From a virus, in the IMG/VR virus record IMGVR_UViG_3300027983_000068, positions 1 through 32,237 of that record: a DNA stretch of 32,237 bases. One strand, 5' to 3'. Position 1 is the first letter of the stretch, and each line of letters begins with the position of its first letter. Shown in pieces: positions 1 through 6,619 of this stretch. Below the pieces are notes generated by a model. The model did no database searches. It saw only the letters and a list, made by a program, of their open reading frames with translations, and was not told the origin of the DNA. The translations under genes and the position numbers were made by a program.

Positions 1-23
1 GTCGCTCCTTGCTTTCGAGATTC

Positions 24-398
24 TTACTCGACCCCACCCTCGGTTTTGTTCCTTCCATCCTTGCTTTTGTTTCTAAGTTCGAGTGCACGCCGGATGTTGC
101 AGGAGCGATGAGCGGGTGCCAGTAGACTGTCCGGGTCGTCGGGTGTGACGTGGTCGGCCTGCCAAGGGTCTCCCGGTATGGCTCCTTGGCCGCAGAGCCA
201 GCACTGCTCCGCTGTGTCTCGGATTTGCTTGGCTCGAACGCGGTAGTTCCCTTTGTACAGCGAGCGTTTGCCCTTGTCCCTCTGGTGGTCTGCTGTGCGA
301 GCGTAGAGCGCTGCGCAGTCGTCGCACCGGCTGGGGTTCCGCATCAGGACACCGCACTCTAGGCACGGTTTGCGGAAACGGTGGGGGCTCATTGGCAC
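24..398 (-). CDS. HNH endonuclease
   Basis: This is a small HNH nuclease of 124 aa. It has an N-terminal zinc-knuckle-like region (CLEC and CDDC pairs, residues about 13-30) and a C-terminal HNH core: a CWLC pair, ADHVTP (the metal-binding DH), then APAHRSCNIRRA with the last His and Asn. In many siphophages an HNH protein of this size is encoded next to terminase and helps cos cleavage and packaging. Its place at the very left edge, with terminase missing and the portal at the other edge, fits that role, but this is inference. The frame opens with GTG at 398; an in-frame ATG at 392 is equally possible, and neither has a clear Shine-Dalgarno. It is separated by about 40 nt from the gene before it and is last in the visible operon. 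Confidence 0.85.
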   Translation of the reverse strand: MPMSPHRFRKPCLECGVLMRNPSRCDDCAALYARTADHQRDKGKRSLYKGNYRVRAKQIRDTAEQCWLCGQGAIPGDPWQADHVTPDDPDSLLAPAHRSCNIRRALELRNKSKDGRNKTEGGVE

Positions 399-439
399 GC
401 GATTGTAAAACTCAGGACCCAGTCAACCATGTCAGGGGC

Positions 440-1051
440 CTATTCCGCAATTACATTCGCGAGTTTCGACCAGACGTCGTACGACCAGATGGCGCCGCAG
501 GTGTGGCAGGTGGCGGATTTATCTGGGCTGAGCCTGAGCCGGCCGGTACACCGGGTGTCTCCTTCGGATACCTTCGGGCACCGTGGCGGTTTCGTTTTGC
601 GGACGGAACCGTTGACTACTTGGATTAACGAGTCGTGTCCGTGTTTGATCTCGAGTGTCAGGTCTCCGGCTGCTGGGTGGTGGCAGGCCCACCAGTCTGC
701 GAGCGTGAGGAGTTTGTTGCAGAGCCCGAGGACGTCGGTTGGTGTTTCGCTCCTGAGGTCGCAGCGGTCGATGAGGTCTTCGACCCATGGTGTCAGGACC
801 GACCGGATGTCGGTCCTCTTGTCGAGTAGCGACAAGACGTGGAGGTTTGCTGGTGTGCCTCCTGATGTGGATCGGGTTGGCCGTTCGGTTTCGATTTTGA
901 CTGGTACTTTGAGCCAGTCGGTTTGTCCGAGGAGGGCGTGGAGTTTGGGGATTTCGCGGAGTCGTTTGACTGTGAACAGCAGGCAGTATTCGCAGATGAC
1001 CCAGTCGTCTTCTTTCTCACCTTCGCAGGCTGCGCATCTGGTGGTGGTCAT
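440..1051 (-). CDS. Two-zinc-finger protein of unknown function
   Basis: A 203-aa protein with a CxxC pair at residues 6-9 (CAAC), a second at about 20-23 (CEYC), and a C-terminal set made of a CPK..C region and CHTC followed by GAIWSYDVW, which looks like a treble-clef or zinc-ribbon end. The middle is helical and has no motif I recognise. Start ATG at 1051 is chosen because it forms an ATGA overlap with the dUTPase stop (1048-1051), as elsewhere in this operon. Similar zinc-ribbon proteins occur near HNH/terminase ends of actinophage genomes, so nucleic-acid binding is likely, but no specific role can be claimed. I checked it as a candidate DatZ and found no HD-phosphohydrolase motif. Confidence 0.8.
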   Translation of the reverse strand: MTTTRCAACEGEKEDDWVICEYCLLFTVKRLREIPKLHALLGQTDWLKVPVKIETERPTRSTSGGTPANLHVLSLLDKRTDIRSVLTPWVEDLIDRCDLRSETPTDVLGLCNKLLTLADWWACHHPAAGDLTLEIKHGHDSLIQVVNGSVRKTKPPRCPKVSEGDTRCTGRLRLSPDKSATCHTCGAIWSYDVWSKLANVIAE

Positions 1052-1473
1052 CGGCCGGTGCTCCCGAATCCTTGGTCGCCTCTGGTGGTCGAGGGGAGTT
1101 CTTTGACGCCGTAGATCTCGGTGCGTGCTGTGAGGTTCGGCATGACTACGAGTTGGGCTATCCGTTCGCCTTTCTTGAGGTGGATGTCGTTGGTGCTTGT
1201 GTTGGTGACGGTGGCGTACAGCGGCCCGGTGTACCCGGTGTCGATGATGCCTTGTTCGACTCGGAGCCCTCGGTGTTTGTAGGTGCTGCTGCGTCCACAG
1301 AGGAGCAGCCATGTCCCTTCTGGTGCTTTGACTGAGCACCCAAGGTCGATGTCTGTGACGGATTCGGCCCACGCTATTTGGTCTTCGACTACGTACAGGT
1401 CGAGGCCGGCGTCGTCGTCGTGTGCACGGGTTGGTGGTTGGCCGGTGTAGAACAGCCGCAGGGGTTGGTTCAT
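1048..1473 (-). CDS. dut: dUTPase (trimeric dUTP diphosphatase)
   Basis: Hydrolyses dUTP to dUMP and PPi, which keeps uracil out of phage DNA and feeds dTMP synthesis. All five family motifs are present in the 141-aa product: AGLDLY (motif 1), GRSS (2), GIIDTGYTGPL with the catalytic Asp (3), KKGERIAQLVV (4) and the P-loop-like RGDQGFGSTGR at the C-terminus (5). Length is normal for the homotrimeric class. A longer reading frame extends upstream, but the start ATG at 1473 is fixed by the N-terminal family match (NQPLRLFYTG) and by ATGA overlaps at both ends. It lies in the purZ operon, so it probably acts with the neighbouring nucleotide enzymes in shaping the dNTP pool. Confidence 0.96.
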   Translation of the reverse strand: MNQPLRLFYTGQPPTRAHDDDAGLDLYVVEDQIAWAESVTDIDLGCSVKAPEGTWLLLCGRSSTYKHRGLRVEQGIIDTGYTGPLYATVTNTSTNDIHLKKGERIAQLVVMPNLTARTEIYGVKELPSTTRGDQGFGSTGR

Positions 1474-1862
1474 TGGGACATCTCCTTGGTTAGTGAGTCG
1501 ATGGCGTGGTCCATGTTGCTGTGCGTCTCTAGTCTTAGGTAGGCGAGGGTCCATGAGGGTTTTAGGTTTGGTGCGTAGATGGCTGTTGGTATCCCGTGCA
1601 GTTGGGCGTGTTGGATCTCTAGGATCACACCGATGGTGAGCACTGTTGGTGTGAGGAGCGCTAGGAGCCCGTCGCATTCTTCGAGGAGTGCGAGGTTGGC
1701 CGCTTGGAGGACCGGGGAGGGGCTGGTGTCTCTCGGGACCCTCCAACCCGCTGAGGGGTCGAAGACTGCGCAGGAGACCCTAAGGAGGGACGCTCTGGCC
1801 CAGTCTTTGTGTGTGTCGGTCCCTTGGTCGATTGCTGACGCTAGGTAGATTACTTTTGTCAT
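1470..1862 (-). CDS. Nucleoside 2-deoxyribosyltransferase-like protein
   Basis: A 130-aa protein that looks like the nucleoside deoxyribosyltransferase / deoxynucleotide N-hydrolase superfamily. It opens with a beta strand and substrate loop (VIYLASAIDQGT), has an Asp-containing segment (EECDGLLALL) and the typical VILEIQHAQLHGIPTAIY block, whose Glu matches the catalytic nucleophile of the family. Members either swap bases between deoxyribosides or cleave the N-glycosidic bond of deoxynucleoside monophosphates. The start ATG at 1862 overlaps the MazG-like stop by ATGA; a longer frame upstream is a shadow. Being in one coupled operon with purZ and the MazG-like gene suggests a role in the purine deoxynucleotide pool, possibly removing a competing deoxyadenosine species. 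The substrate cannot be read from the sequence. Confidence 0.65.
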   Translation of the reverse strand: MTKVIYLASAIDQGTDTHKDWARASLLRVSCAVFDPSAGWRVPRDTSPSPVLQAANLALLEECDGLLALLTPTVLTIGVILEIQHAQLHGIPTAIYAPNLKPSWTLAYLRLETHSNMDHAIDSLTKEMSQ

Positions 1863-2212
1863 TTCCCGGGTCCTTTCGGGTGCTCGCTGGCTGCGACTGG
1901 TCCGGGCCAGCCTTTGACGTTCCTGACGCGTTGCGCCATCCTCGCGTAGATGGCGATGTCGTGCCACGAGTCGTCACTGGGTGCGATCCCGTCGGCGTAC
2001 GCTCCCATGACTCGGGCGATCTTCCCGAGTGTGTAGAAGGCGATCCCGAGTTCTTCGGGTTCGACTTTGCCTCGCAGTTCGGGTTTGAGCATCAGCATCA
2101 CATCGCCGATGATTTTGAGGTCGTGGGAGCCGTATTCGATCACTTTGGGGAGTAGCGATGCGAGTTCGTTGTCGGTGGTGTCTTCCCACCACGTCTCTAG
2201 GTAGTTGCTCAT
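1859..2212 (-). CDS. MazG-like NTP pyrophosphohydrolase, MazZ candidate
   Basis: A 117-aa all-alpha protein of the phage MazG-like group. Visible signatures are EYGSHD at residues 26-31, EELGIAFYTLGKIARVMGAY at about 53-72 and PSDDSWHDIAIYARM at about 78-92; their acidic residues match the metal-binding helices of all-alpha NTP pyrophosphatases. MazG enzymes turn NTP or dNTP into NMP and PPi. In cyanophage S-2L the MazZ member makes dGMP from dGTP, which is the PurZ substrate. Here the gene starts (ATG 2212) inside the stop of purZ with an ATGA overlap, so the two are translationally coupled. The MazZ assignment rests on that coupling and on PurZ identity; the MazG-like fold itself is more secure than the substrate. 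Confidence 0.7.
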   Translation of the reverse strand: MSNYLETWWEDTTDNELASLLPKVIEYGSHDLKIIGDVMLMLKPELRGKVEPEELGIAFYTLGKIARVMGAYADGIAPSDDSWHDIAIYARMAQRVRNVKGWPGPVAASEHPKGPGK

Positions 2213-3270
2213 GCCCAATCTCCTGCCACTGTGTCGGGTCCGGTCCCTACGAGGCTCACTAACGCCCCGCATTCGCGTTGGACGTCTAGGATGGTTTGTT
2301 GTGCACGGCCGGGCAGTTGGTCTAGTGGCCCGGTCCAGTTGGCTACTTCTGGTATGGCGTGGTCCAGCATGGTTAGGCAGATCGAGACGTGGGCCCCTGC
2401 TCCGTTGGCTTGTATTGCGTCTCGGACGAGTTCGGAGTCCCACGCACCGACCCGGCGTACTTTCCGGGTGACGGTGGTGAGTTCGGGTTCGAGGTTGAGT
2501 TCTGCCCATGTGGTTTCGCCTTTGAGTGGTCCGCTGTTACCTGAGACGCGGATTGGGTTGGCTCTGGCGACGACGTACACGTGGAAGTCGTCGATGTTGT
2601 CTGCCCATGGGCTGAGTCCGGCTGCGGCTAGGAAGTCCACTGCTCTGGCGTCGCCGGAGGTGCACTGTGGGTAGTGGCCGGCGTGGAGGCCGAGCCCGTA
2701 CCCTTGGGTCCCTTCGATGACTACGTGGTGCTCGTCGTCCAGTGCGGCTCTGAGGACTGCTGCTGTGTCTGCGGCTGGTGGTCTGTTCAGTATGGTTTCT
2801 TGGTCCCAGATCCGTGCTGTGCGCATGAGCCGTTCTGCTCTGGCGGCCCCGATGCCTTTGCCGGTGGAGCCGAGTCGCTCGTTGAGTCCGGCCCATGTCT
2901 CGGTGGTGATGTGGTGCGGTTCGAGGATGGTGGCTTGCCAGTCTATGTAGAGCCGGTCCCAGACTGGGTGGCCGTGTTGCTCGAGGAGTGTGGCCTCGTG
3001 GGTGAGTACTGAGATGTCGATCTCGGAGCCGGCTGCGATGACCAGTTGGGCTTGGTGGTTGGTTACTGCGGCGACTGGGATGGTCCTGAGTCGCCATGGG
3101 GTCCGGGGTCCTTCGGGTCCTTGGCCGAGGACGGTGTGGCCGGCGTTGGGTCCTCCGATCCGGACGCATGTGACGGGTTGGTTTCTTTGCTTGGTGAGGT
3201 GGCCGGCGATGGCTCCTTTGCCTTCGGAGCCGTATTGCCCTCCGACGACTACTGACAGTTTGCTGTTCAT
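2209..3270 (-). CDS. purZ: PurZ-type N6-succino-2-amino-dAMP synthase (adenylosuccinate synthetase homologue)
   Basis: A 353-aa homologue of adenylosuccinate synthetase, shorter than cellular PurA (about 430 aa). The first loop reads GGQYGSEGKGAIAGHL (residues 10-25): Ser15 replaces the catalytic Asp of the PurA motif GDEGKG, the change reported for phage PurZ. Other family blocks remain: RIGGPNAGHTV, the STGKGIG region, IEGTQGYGLGLHAGHYP (PurA has EGAQG..LD..GTYP), SGNSGPL in place of the GxGPxPTE loop, and RRVGAWD with CLTMLD. PurZ joins dGMP and aspartate, using ATP or dATP, to make the succino-precursor of 2-amino-dAMP. ATG 3270 is chosen for its GGAAGG site 8 nt upstream and for the family N-terminus; the in-frame extension upstream is low-complexity. 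The gene is first in a coupled operon with the MazG-like, deoxyribosyltransferase-like and dUTPase genes. Confidence 0.88.
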   Translation of the reverse strand: MNSKLSVVVGGQYGSEGKGAIAGHLTKQRNQPVTCVRIGGPNAGHTVLGQGPEGPRTPWRLRTIPVAAVTNHQAQLVIAAGSEIDISVLTHEATLLEQHGHPVWDRLYIDWQATILEPHHITTETWAGLNERLGSTGKGIGAARAERLMRTARIWDQETILNRPPAADTAAVLRAALDDEHHVVIEGTQGYGLGLHAGHYPQCTSGDARAVDFLAAAGLSPWADNIDDFHVYVVARANPIRVSGNSGPLKGETTWAELNLEPELTTVTRKVRRVGAWDSELVRDAIQANGAGAHVSICLTMLDHAIPEVANWTGPLDQLPGRAQQTILDVQRECGALVSLVGTGPDTVAGDWA

Positions 3271-3310
3271 TGTGGTGCCTTCCTGTTGTGGTGGTGGTGG
3301 TGGTGGTGCG

Positions 3311-3344
3311 ATTCTACTCTGACGCAGCGAAGTAAGTGTACACT
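3311..3344 (-). promoter_or_regulatory. Candidate purZ promoter with a 10-bp palindrome
   Basis: On the minus strand a TAGAAT hexamer (3316-3311) lies about 40 nt before the purZ ATG. The perfect palindrome AGTGTACACT (3335-3344) sits about 18 nt upstream, where a -35 element or an operator would be. No good -35 consensus is seen, so a regulator bound to the palindrome could matter. Inference from position and motif only. Confidence 0.35.
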
Positions 3345-3413
3345 GGGTTGTTGGTTTTGTTGTTGTTGTTTTGGTTGTTGTCGGTACTCCCGGGACGACC
3401 ACTGTTGTTGGGA

Positions 3414-3435
3414 CCCCCCCCTGAAAGGGGGGGGG
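3414..3435. repeat. C8-TGAAA-G9 homopolymer hairpin
   Basis: Eight C (3414-3421), a five-base loop, then nine G (3427-3435) form an all-G/C stem in the purZ upstream region. On the minus strand it would be a very stable RNA hairpin without a following U-run. Homopolymer lengths are prone to sequencing error. Confidence 0.7.
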
Positions 3436-3474
3436 TTCTCCGACAGTACCCGTGGGGCCCGGTCGCAGGGTGTC

Positions 3475-3595
3475 CGTCGGTGGTGGGCTGTTGGTGCTGT
3501 TGGTGGGCTGTTGTTGGTCCGATCAACAGTTCGGTCCACAGGTCGTCCACAGGCTGTTGGTGCTGTTGTCAACAGCCCATCAACAGCCCAACAGT
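3475..3595. other. Repeat-rich candidate replication origin
   Basis: The 325-bp gap 3271-3595 between purZ and the primase-helicase has no credible gene. Its right part holds nine copies of CTGTTG or its complement CAACAG in about 120 bp. It includes the perfect 7+1+7 palindrome GCTGTTGTCAACAGC (3562-3576) and two GTCCACAG octamers 11 bp apart (3534-3541 and 3545-3552) that resemble the TCCACA half of a DnaA box. Its left part has a T/G-only run on the plus strand (about 3346-3382). Iteron-like repeats next to a primase-helicase gene suggest an origin; a cluster of regulator sites for the flanking genes is the alternative. Confidence 0.5.
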
Positions 3596-5731
3596 TCATT
3601 GGATTAGTCCTCGGGCGTCGCGCAGTTGGTGTCCGTCGTAGTGTTTGAGTAGCCTGACGGTGGCGCCTTTCCCGGGTTCGGTTTGTTGGATCTCGAGGTA
3701 CCCGTCGGTGTCGAGTTCGTCTAGGGCTCGGTCTAGTGTGTGGCGTTTGTATGCGCTTGTGATTGTGAGGGCGTCCCTAATGCTTTTGCGGCTTGGGGCT
3801 GTCCATTGGTCTAATTCTGTTAAGTAGGTGGAGACTGCGGTCATGGCGCTGGTCGGTTTGATTTTCCCTTCGGCTGTTGCTGTTGCTAGTTCTATGCGTG
3901 TGTTTGTGAACTCTGGGTCTGTGGAGTCGATGATGTAGTCGCCTGCGAGCCGCCCGACCGAGTGGGCTCGTACTTGGCCGTGGCGGTCTTTCTCGATTGT
4001 GAGGCGGATTTTCCCGATGTGCCCGGGTGCTGGTGGGTCGATGGCTTCGCAGGACAGGTAACTGCCGTCGATGACTCGTTTCTTGGCGATCCCGCCGATG
4101 GCGTACCCGCTGGCACGTCCGTCGGTCCCTTTGGGTAGGTGGTCGATTGTGATGACGCAGGCTCCGAGTTTGTGTGCGAGGGGTTTGAGCATGGCGCGCA
4201 TCGCTGTGGTGAGTTCGTCGTTGTCGACCGTTTTGGCTCCTAGCATCGGCATGAGTTCGCCTAGGCTGTCAATGACGACGATGTCGGGCCGGTACCGTGT
4301 CATCTCGGTGAGGAATGCGACGAGCCCGGTTCGGTCTTCTGGTTCGTAGATCCGGAAGTGGCTTGGGTTGCCGATTTTCTCGGGGTTGGCGCCTAGTAGT
4401 AGGAGCCTCTCGGCGATTTCTTCGGCGCCGTTGTGGTCGATGTCGAGGTACACGGCGGTTTTCCCCGCTGCGAATCCTTGGGCGATGGTGGTTTGGGCGA
4501 TCCAACTTTTGGCGGTCTCGGGGTCTCCGAATAGCCCGTTGATCCGGCCGGCGTAGAAGAGTGCGTGTCCGGCTTCGGTGGCGAGGTACTCGGGCTGTAA
4601 CGGCGGGCGCCTCTCACCCGTCAATACCCAAGAGAGGTCAGCGTAGGTATCTCCGGGGGCCTCGGACGGCTCGGTGGTGTTCTCGGGCCCCGGAGGGCTC
4701 TCGAGGCCTCGGAAGGCCTCCGTGAGGTCTTTGAGGATTGTCTCGCTGGCTGGCCGGTCCCCAAACCCGCCACCGGCCAGTTCCTTAGCCGCAGCCCGGA
4801 AATCCCCAGCGTGCCCGAGCCACGTGTAAGCAGCGAACTTCGACAGTGGCTGCTCGGTCGGGAACACGGTCGAACTCGAGAACACGAACAGGTGGTCACC
4901 GGGCCCCCCAGTGGTCGCACTGACACCGTCAGCCTTCCCCGGGCGCCTCCAGTAACCCTGCGGGTTGCCGTCCCGTTGCGCAGTGAAAACCCGCACCCAA
5001 CCGGCCGGTACCAAGATGTCGTCCCAAGTGGTCGCCGATGCGTACTGGTCCCCGGGCGAGTGACCGTCCCGGGTCGCGTTAGCCTCGGCACTGTACACCG
5101 GTTCGTCCCACACCGGCCGGTCGTCCAACGCGATCGTGAGCAGTTGGTGTAACGAGTCACGCTCCGCACCAGTCACCTCGGCGATCGACTCCGGGCCCCG
5201 AGTCAAGAACTCATACCGGCTCCCGGGTTGGTGACCGACCCGGGCCGGTGTCGGTGCGACGATAGCGAAACCACCCTCACCACGGGTCTCCGCAAGGATC
5301 TTCTTAGTCTGGTCGTACGCCAACCGCGTGTTAGGCAGTGCGGGTTCGTCAGTGACACGGACGTACATGTGCAAACCGCCACCAGCGCTACGACCCGAGC
5401 ACCCGTTGATCACCCTGTTCAGTAGATCGGTGGTCCCCTGTGCGTGGGCTGTGGCCAGTAACGCGTCCATAGCGCCGGCCGCGATCGAGGGGCCTTCCAC
5501 TTCCAGCAACTCCAACCGGCCAGAGACACGACCAGTGATCACACCGATCCCGTCGTAGTCCCCGGACTCGAGCCACTCCAGAACTTGGAGCCAAGACGGC
5601 CGTTCGTTCTGGTACTTGGACCAACTGGTGTGTGGCCGTTTCGAGCGGTCTTGGTGGCTGGGTACGACGCAGCAACCCGCGTCGTACCACGCGTGGGCCG
5701 CGTCCAACAGCGTGGTCTGTGCAGTGTTCAC
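3596..5731 (-). CDS. Primase-polymerase/helicase fusion
   Basis: A 711-aa replication protein. The N-terminal part (about 1-210) is a bifunctional primase/polymerase (AEP, PrimPol) domain: GIGVITGRVSG, then LELLEVEG (residues 73-80), where a Glu-x-Glu (77, 79) stands in the place of the usual metal-binding Asp pair, and GGGLHMYVRV with His121. The C-terminal part (about 385-610) is a RecA-like RepA/AAA_25 helicase: Walker A-like GDPETAKSW (402-410; Ala instead of the usual second Gly), Walker B IVVIDS (484-489) and ITIDHLPK. The last 100 residues look like a winged helix (SAYKRHTLDRALDELDTDGYL). It starts with GTG overlapping the upstream stop (GTGA). In S-2L a PrimPol copies Z-containing DNA and no PolA is visible here, so this may be the phage's own polymerase. 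Confidence 0.88.
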   Translation of the reverse strand: MNTAQTTLLDAAHAWYDAGCCVVPSHQDRSKRPHTSWSKYQNERPSWLQVLEWLESGDYDGIGVITGRVSGRLELLEVEGPSIAAGAMDALLATAHAQGTTDLLNRVINGCSGRSAGGGLHMYVRVTDEPALPNTRLAYDQTKKILAETRGEGGFAIVAPTPARVGHQPGSRYEFLTRGPESIAEVTGAERDSLHQLLTIALDDRPVWDEPVYSAEANATRDGHSPGDQYASATTWDDILVPAGWVRVFTAQRDGNPQGYWRRPGKADGVSATTGGPGDHLFVFSSSTVFPTEQPLSKFAAYTWLGHAGDFRAAAKELAGGGFGDRPASETILKDLTEAFRGLESPPGPENTTEPSEAPGDTYADLSWVLTGERRPPLQPEYLATEAGHALFYAGRINGLFGDPETAKSWIAQTTIAQGFAAGKTAVYLDIDHNGAEEIAERLLLLGANPEKIGNPSHFRIYEPEDRTGLVAFLTEMTRYRPDIVVIDSLGELMPMLGAKTVDNDELTTAMRAMLKPLAHKLGACVITIDHLPKGTDGRASGYAIGGIAKKRVIDGSYLSCEAIDPPAPGHIGKIRLTIEKDRHGQVRAHSVGRLAGDYIIDSTDPEFTNTRIELATATAEGKIKPTSAMTAVSTYLTELDQWTAPSRKSIRDALTITSAYKRHTLDRALDELDTDGYLEIQQTEPGKGATVRLLKHYDGHQLRDARGLIQ

Positions 5732-6009
5732 GAACCCACCTGCAGATCCGTCGGTACCACTAGGCCTTCGTATTGCGCGGCGCTTTTGCGTTGGCGTTTC
5801 CTCTTTGCACGGTCGGCACCGTCGCTGATAACGTCAGTGAGTGCAGAGACGGCATGTGAAAGTTCGCCTTCCCACTCGGGTGTGTACGGATCGAACAGGA
5901 ACGTGGCCTGCACCTCCACCATGCCTCCGGTTCGTCTAACCGAGTCGATAGTGAGCAGCGTTAGGCGCTCGGGGCTCAGTGGTCGCGGTTCGCGGTACGG
6001 GTCGCTCAT
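5728..6009 (-). CDS. Hypothetical 93-aa protein
   Basis: Unrecognised. The N-terminus is proline- and charge-rich (PYREPRPLSPERL), the middle is strand-like (VEVQATFLFD), and a basic patch (RAKRKRQRK) sits at about residues 69-77, which could bind nucleic acid. It ends in a GTGA overlap with the primase-helicase gene, so it is probably co-translated with it and may be a replication accessory. Its ATG at 6009 is reached by an ATGA overlap from a 14-codon leader ORF that has the better ribosome-binding site. Confidence 0.7.
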   Translation of the reverse strand: MSDPYREPRPLSPERLTLLTIDSVRRTGGMVEVQATFLFDPYTPEWEGELSHAVSALTDVISDGADRAKRKRQRKSAAQYEGLVVPTDLQVGS

Positions 6010-6050
6010 CGCTTCGCCGCCGCTCGGGTGTTTGTTTTGTCTTCGTTCAT
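6006..6050 (-). CDS. 14-codon leader ORF
   Basis: A tiny frame reading MNEDKTNTRAAAKR, preceded by a strong site (AAGGGGAGTACGGA) and ending in an ATGA overlap with the 93-aa gene that has no good site of its own. It looks like a translation-coupling leader peptide. The product may be irrelevant and translation itself the function. It is also possible that the 93-aa gene starts elsewhere and this frame is chance. Confidence 0.5.
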   Translation of the reverse strand: MNEDKTNTRAAAKR

Positions 6051-6135
6051 TCCGTACTCCCCTTAGTTCCGTGGTGGCGAGTGGCCGGGCCGGTCGTTAC
6101 TGCACAACCCGACCACTCGGTTCTTGGTGTGACTG

Positions 6136-6582
6136 TTAGAACGGTACTGGTGTCGCCCCGACCATACCCAGTGCGGTTTGCAGGTCGTTCAGACCCCCAA
6201 CTGCTGGTGCTGCTGCGACGGCACCCGACGCCCGCCCGTCCATGTAAGCCTTCGCTTTAGCCACAGCCTCCGGGCTGGTACTGGCGTCCTGCAAGATCCA
6301 AGGTGCGGTCTGCCCGGGCTTCGCCACTCCCTTACTCATCAAACCCAGTACCATCGTCCCGACGCGCGAACGTAACGAACCGACCAGCACGGTGGAGAAC
6401 CAAAGGACCTCCTCGTGCGTGGTCTGGTCTGTGATGTCGTGCACCGTGCAGCGCACGGCGTCACTGTCACCCATCTGAGTGACCATGCTGGTGATGTACT
6501 CGGTCGGTTCCACCACCAGTAGGTGGCCTTCGACTTCGGCTGGTTTTAGTACTGATCCTGCGGCTGGTGCTTGGAACTCCAT
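6136..6582 (-). CDS. Putative ssDNA-binding or recombination accessory protein
   Basis: A 148-aa protein beginning MEFQAPAAGSVLKPAEVEGH, with a beta-rich core (HLLVVEP, DAVRCTVHDI, EVLWFSTVLVGSL) and a GQTAPWILQD segment before a low-complexity Ala/Gly tail. Proteins of this layout are commonly found next to Cas4-family exonucleases in actinophages and look OB-fold-like, so ssDNA binding is a reasonable guess. I cannot show catalytic or DNA-binding residues. It has a good AGGAGG site 6 nt before ATG 6582 and follows the Cas4-like gene by 37 nt. The 126 bp after it (6010-6135) hold only the leader ORF. Confidence 0.65.
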   Translation of the reverse strand: MEFQAPAAGSVLKPAEVEGHLLVVEPTEYITSMVTQMGDSDAVRCTVHDITDQTTHEEVLWFSTVLVGSLRSRVGTMVLGLMSKGVAKPGQTAPWILQDASTSPEAVAKAKAYMDGRASGAVAAAPAVGGLNDLQTALGMVGATPVPF

Positions 6583-6619
6583 TTTTGTCCTCCTGTGATT
6601 GGTGTTGCCTACCGCCCAG

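Noticed and set aside
440-1051. Zinc-finger gene as a possible DatZ dATPase
   Set aside because: No HD-phosphohydrolase motif; Cys pairs instead.
381-1106. A 241-residue open frame on the plus strand
   Set aside because: It lies opposite the zinc-finger gene, has no motif and conflicts with the tightly coupled minus-strand operon.
3286-3648. Short frames in the purZ upstream region
   Set aside because: They are low-complexity readings (runs of Trp, Cys, His or Gln) of GTG and GTT repeats.
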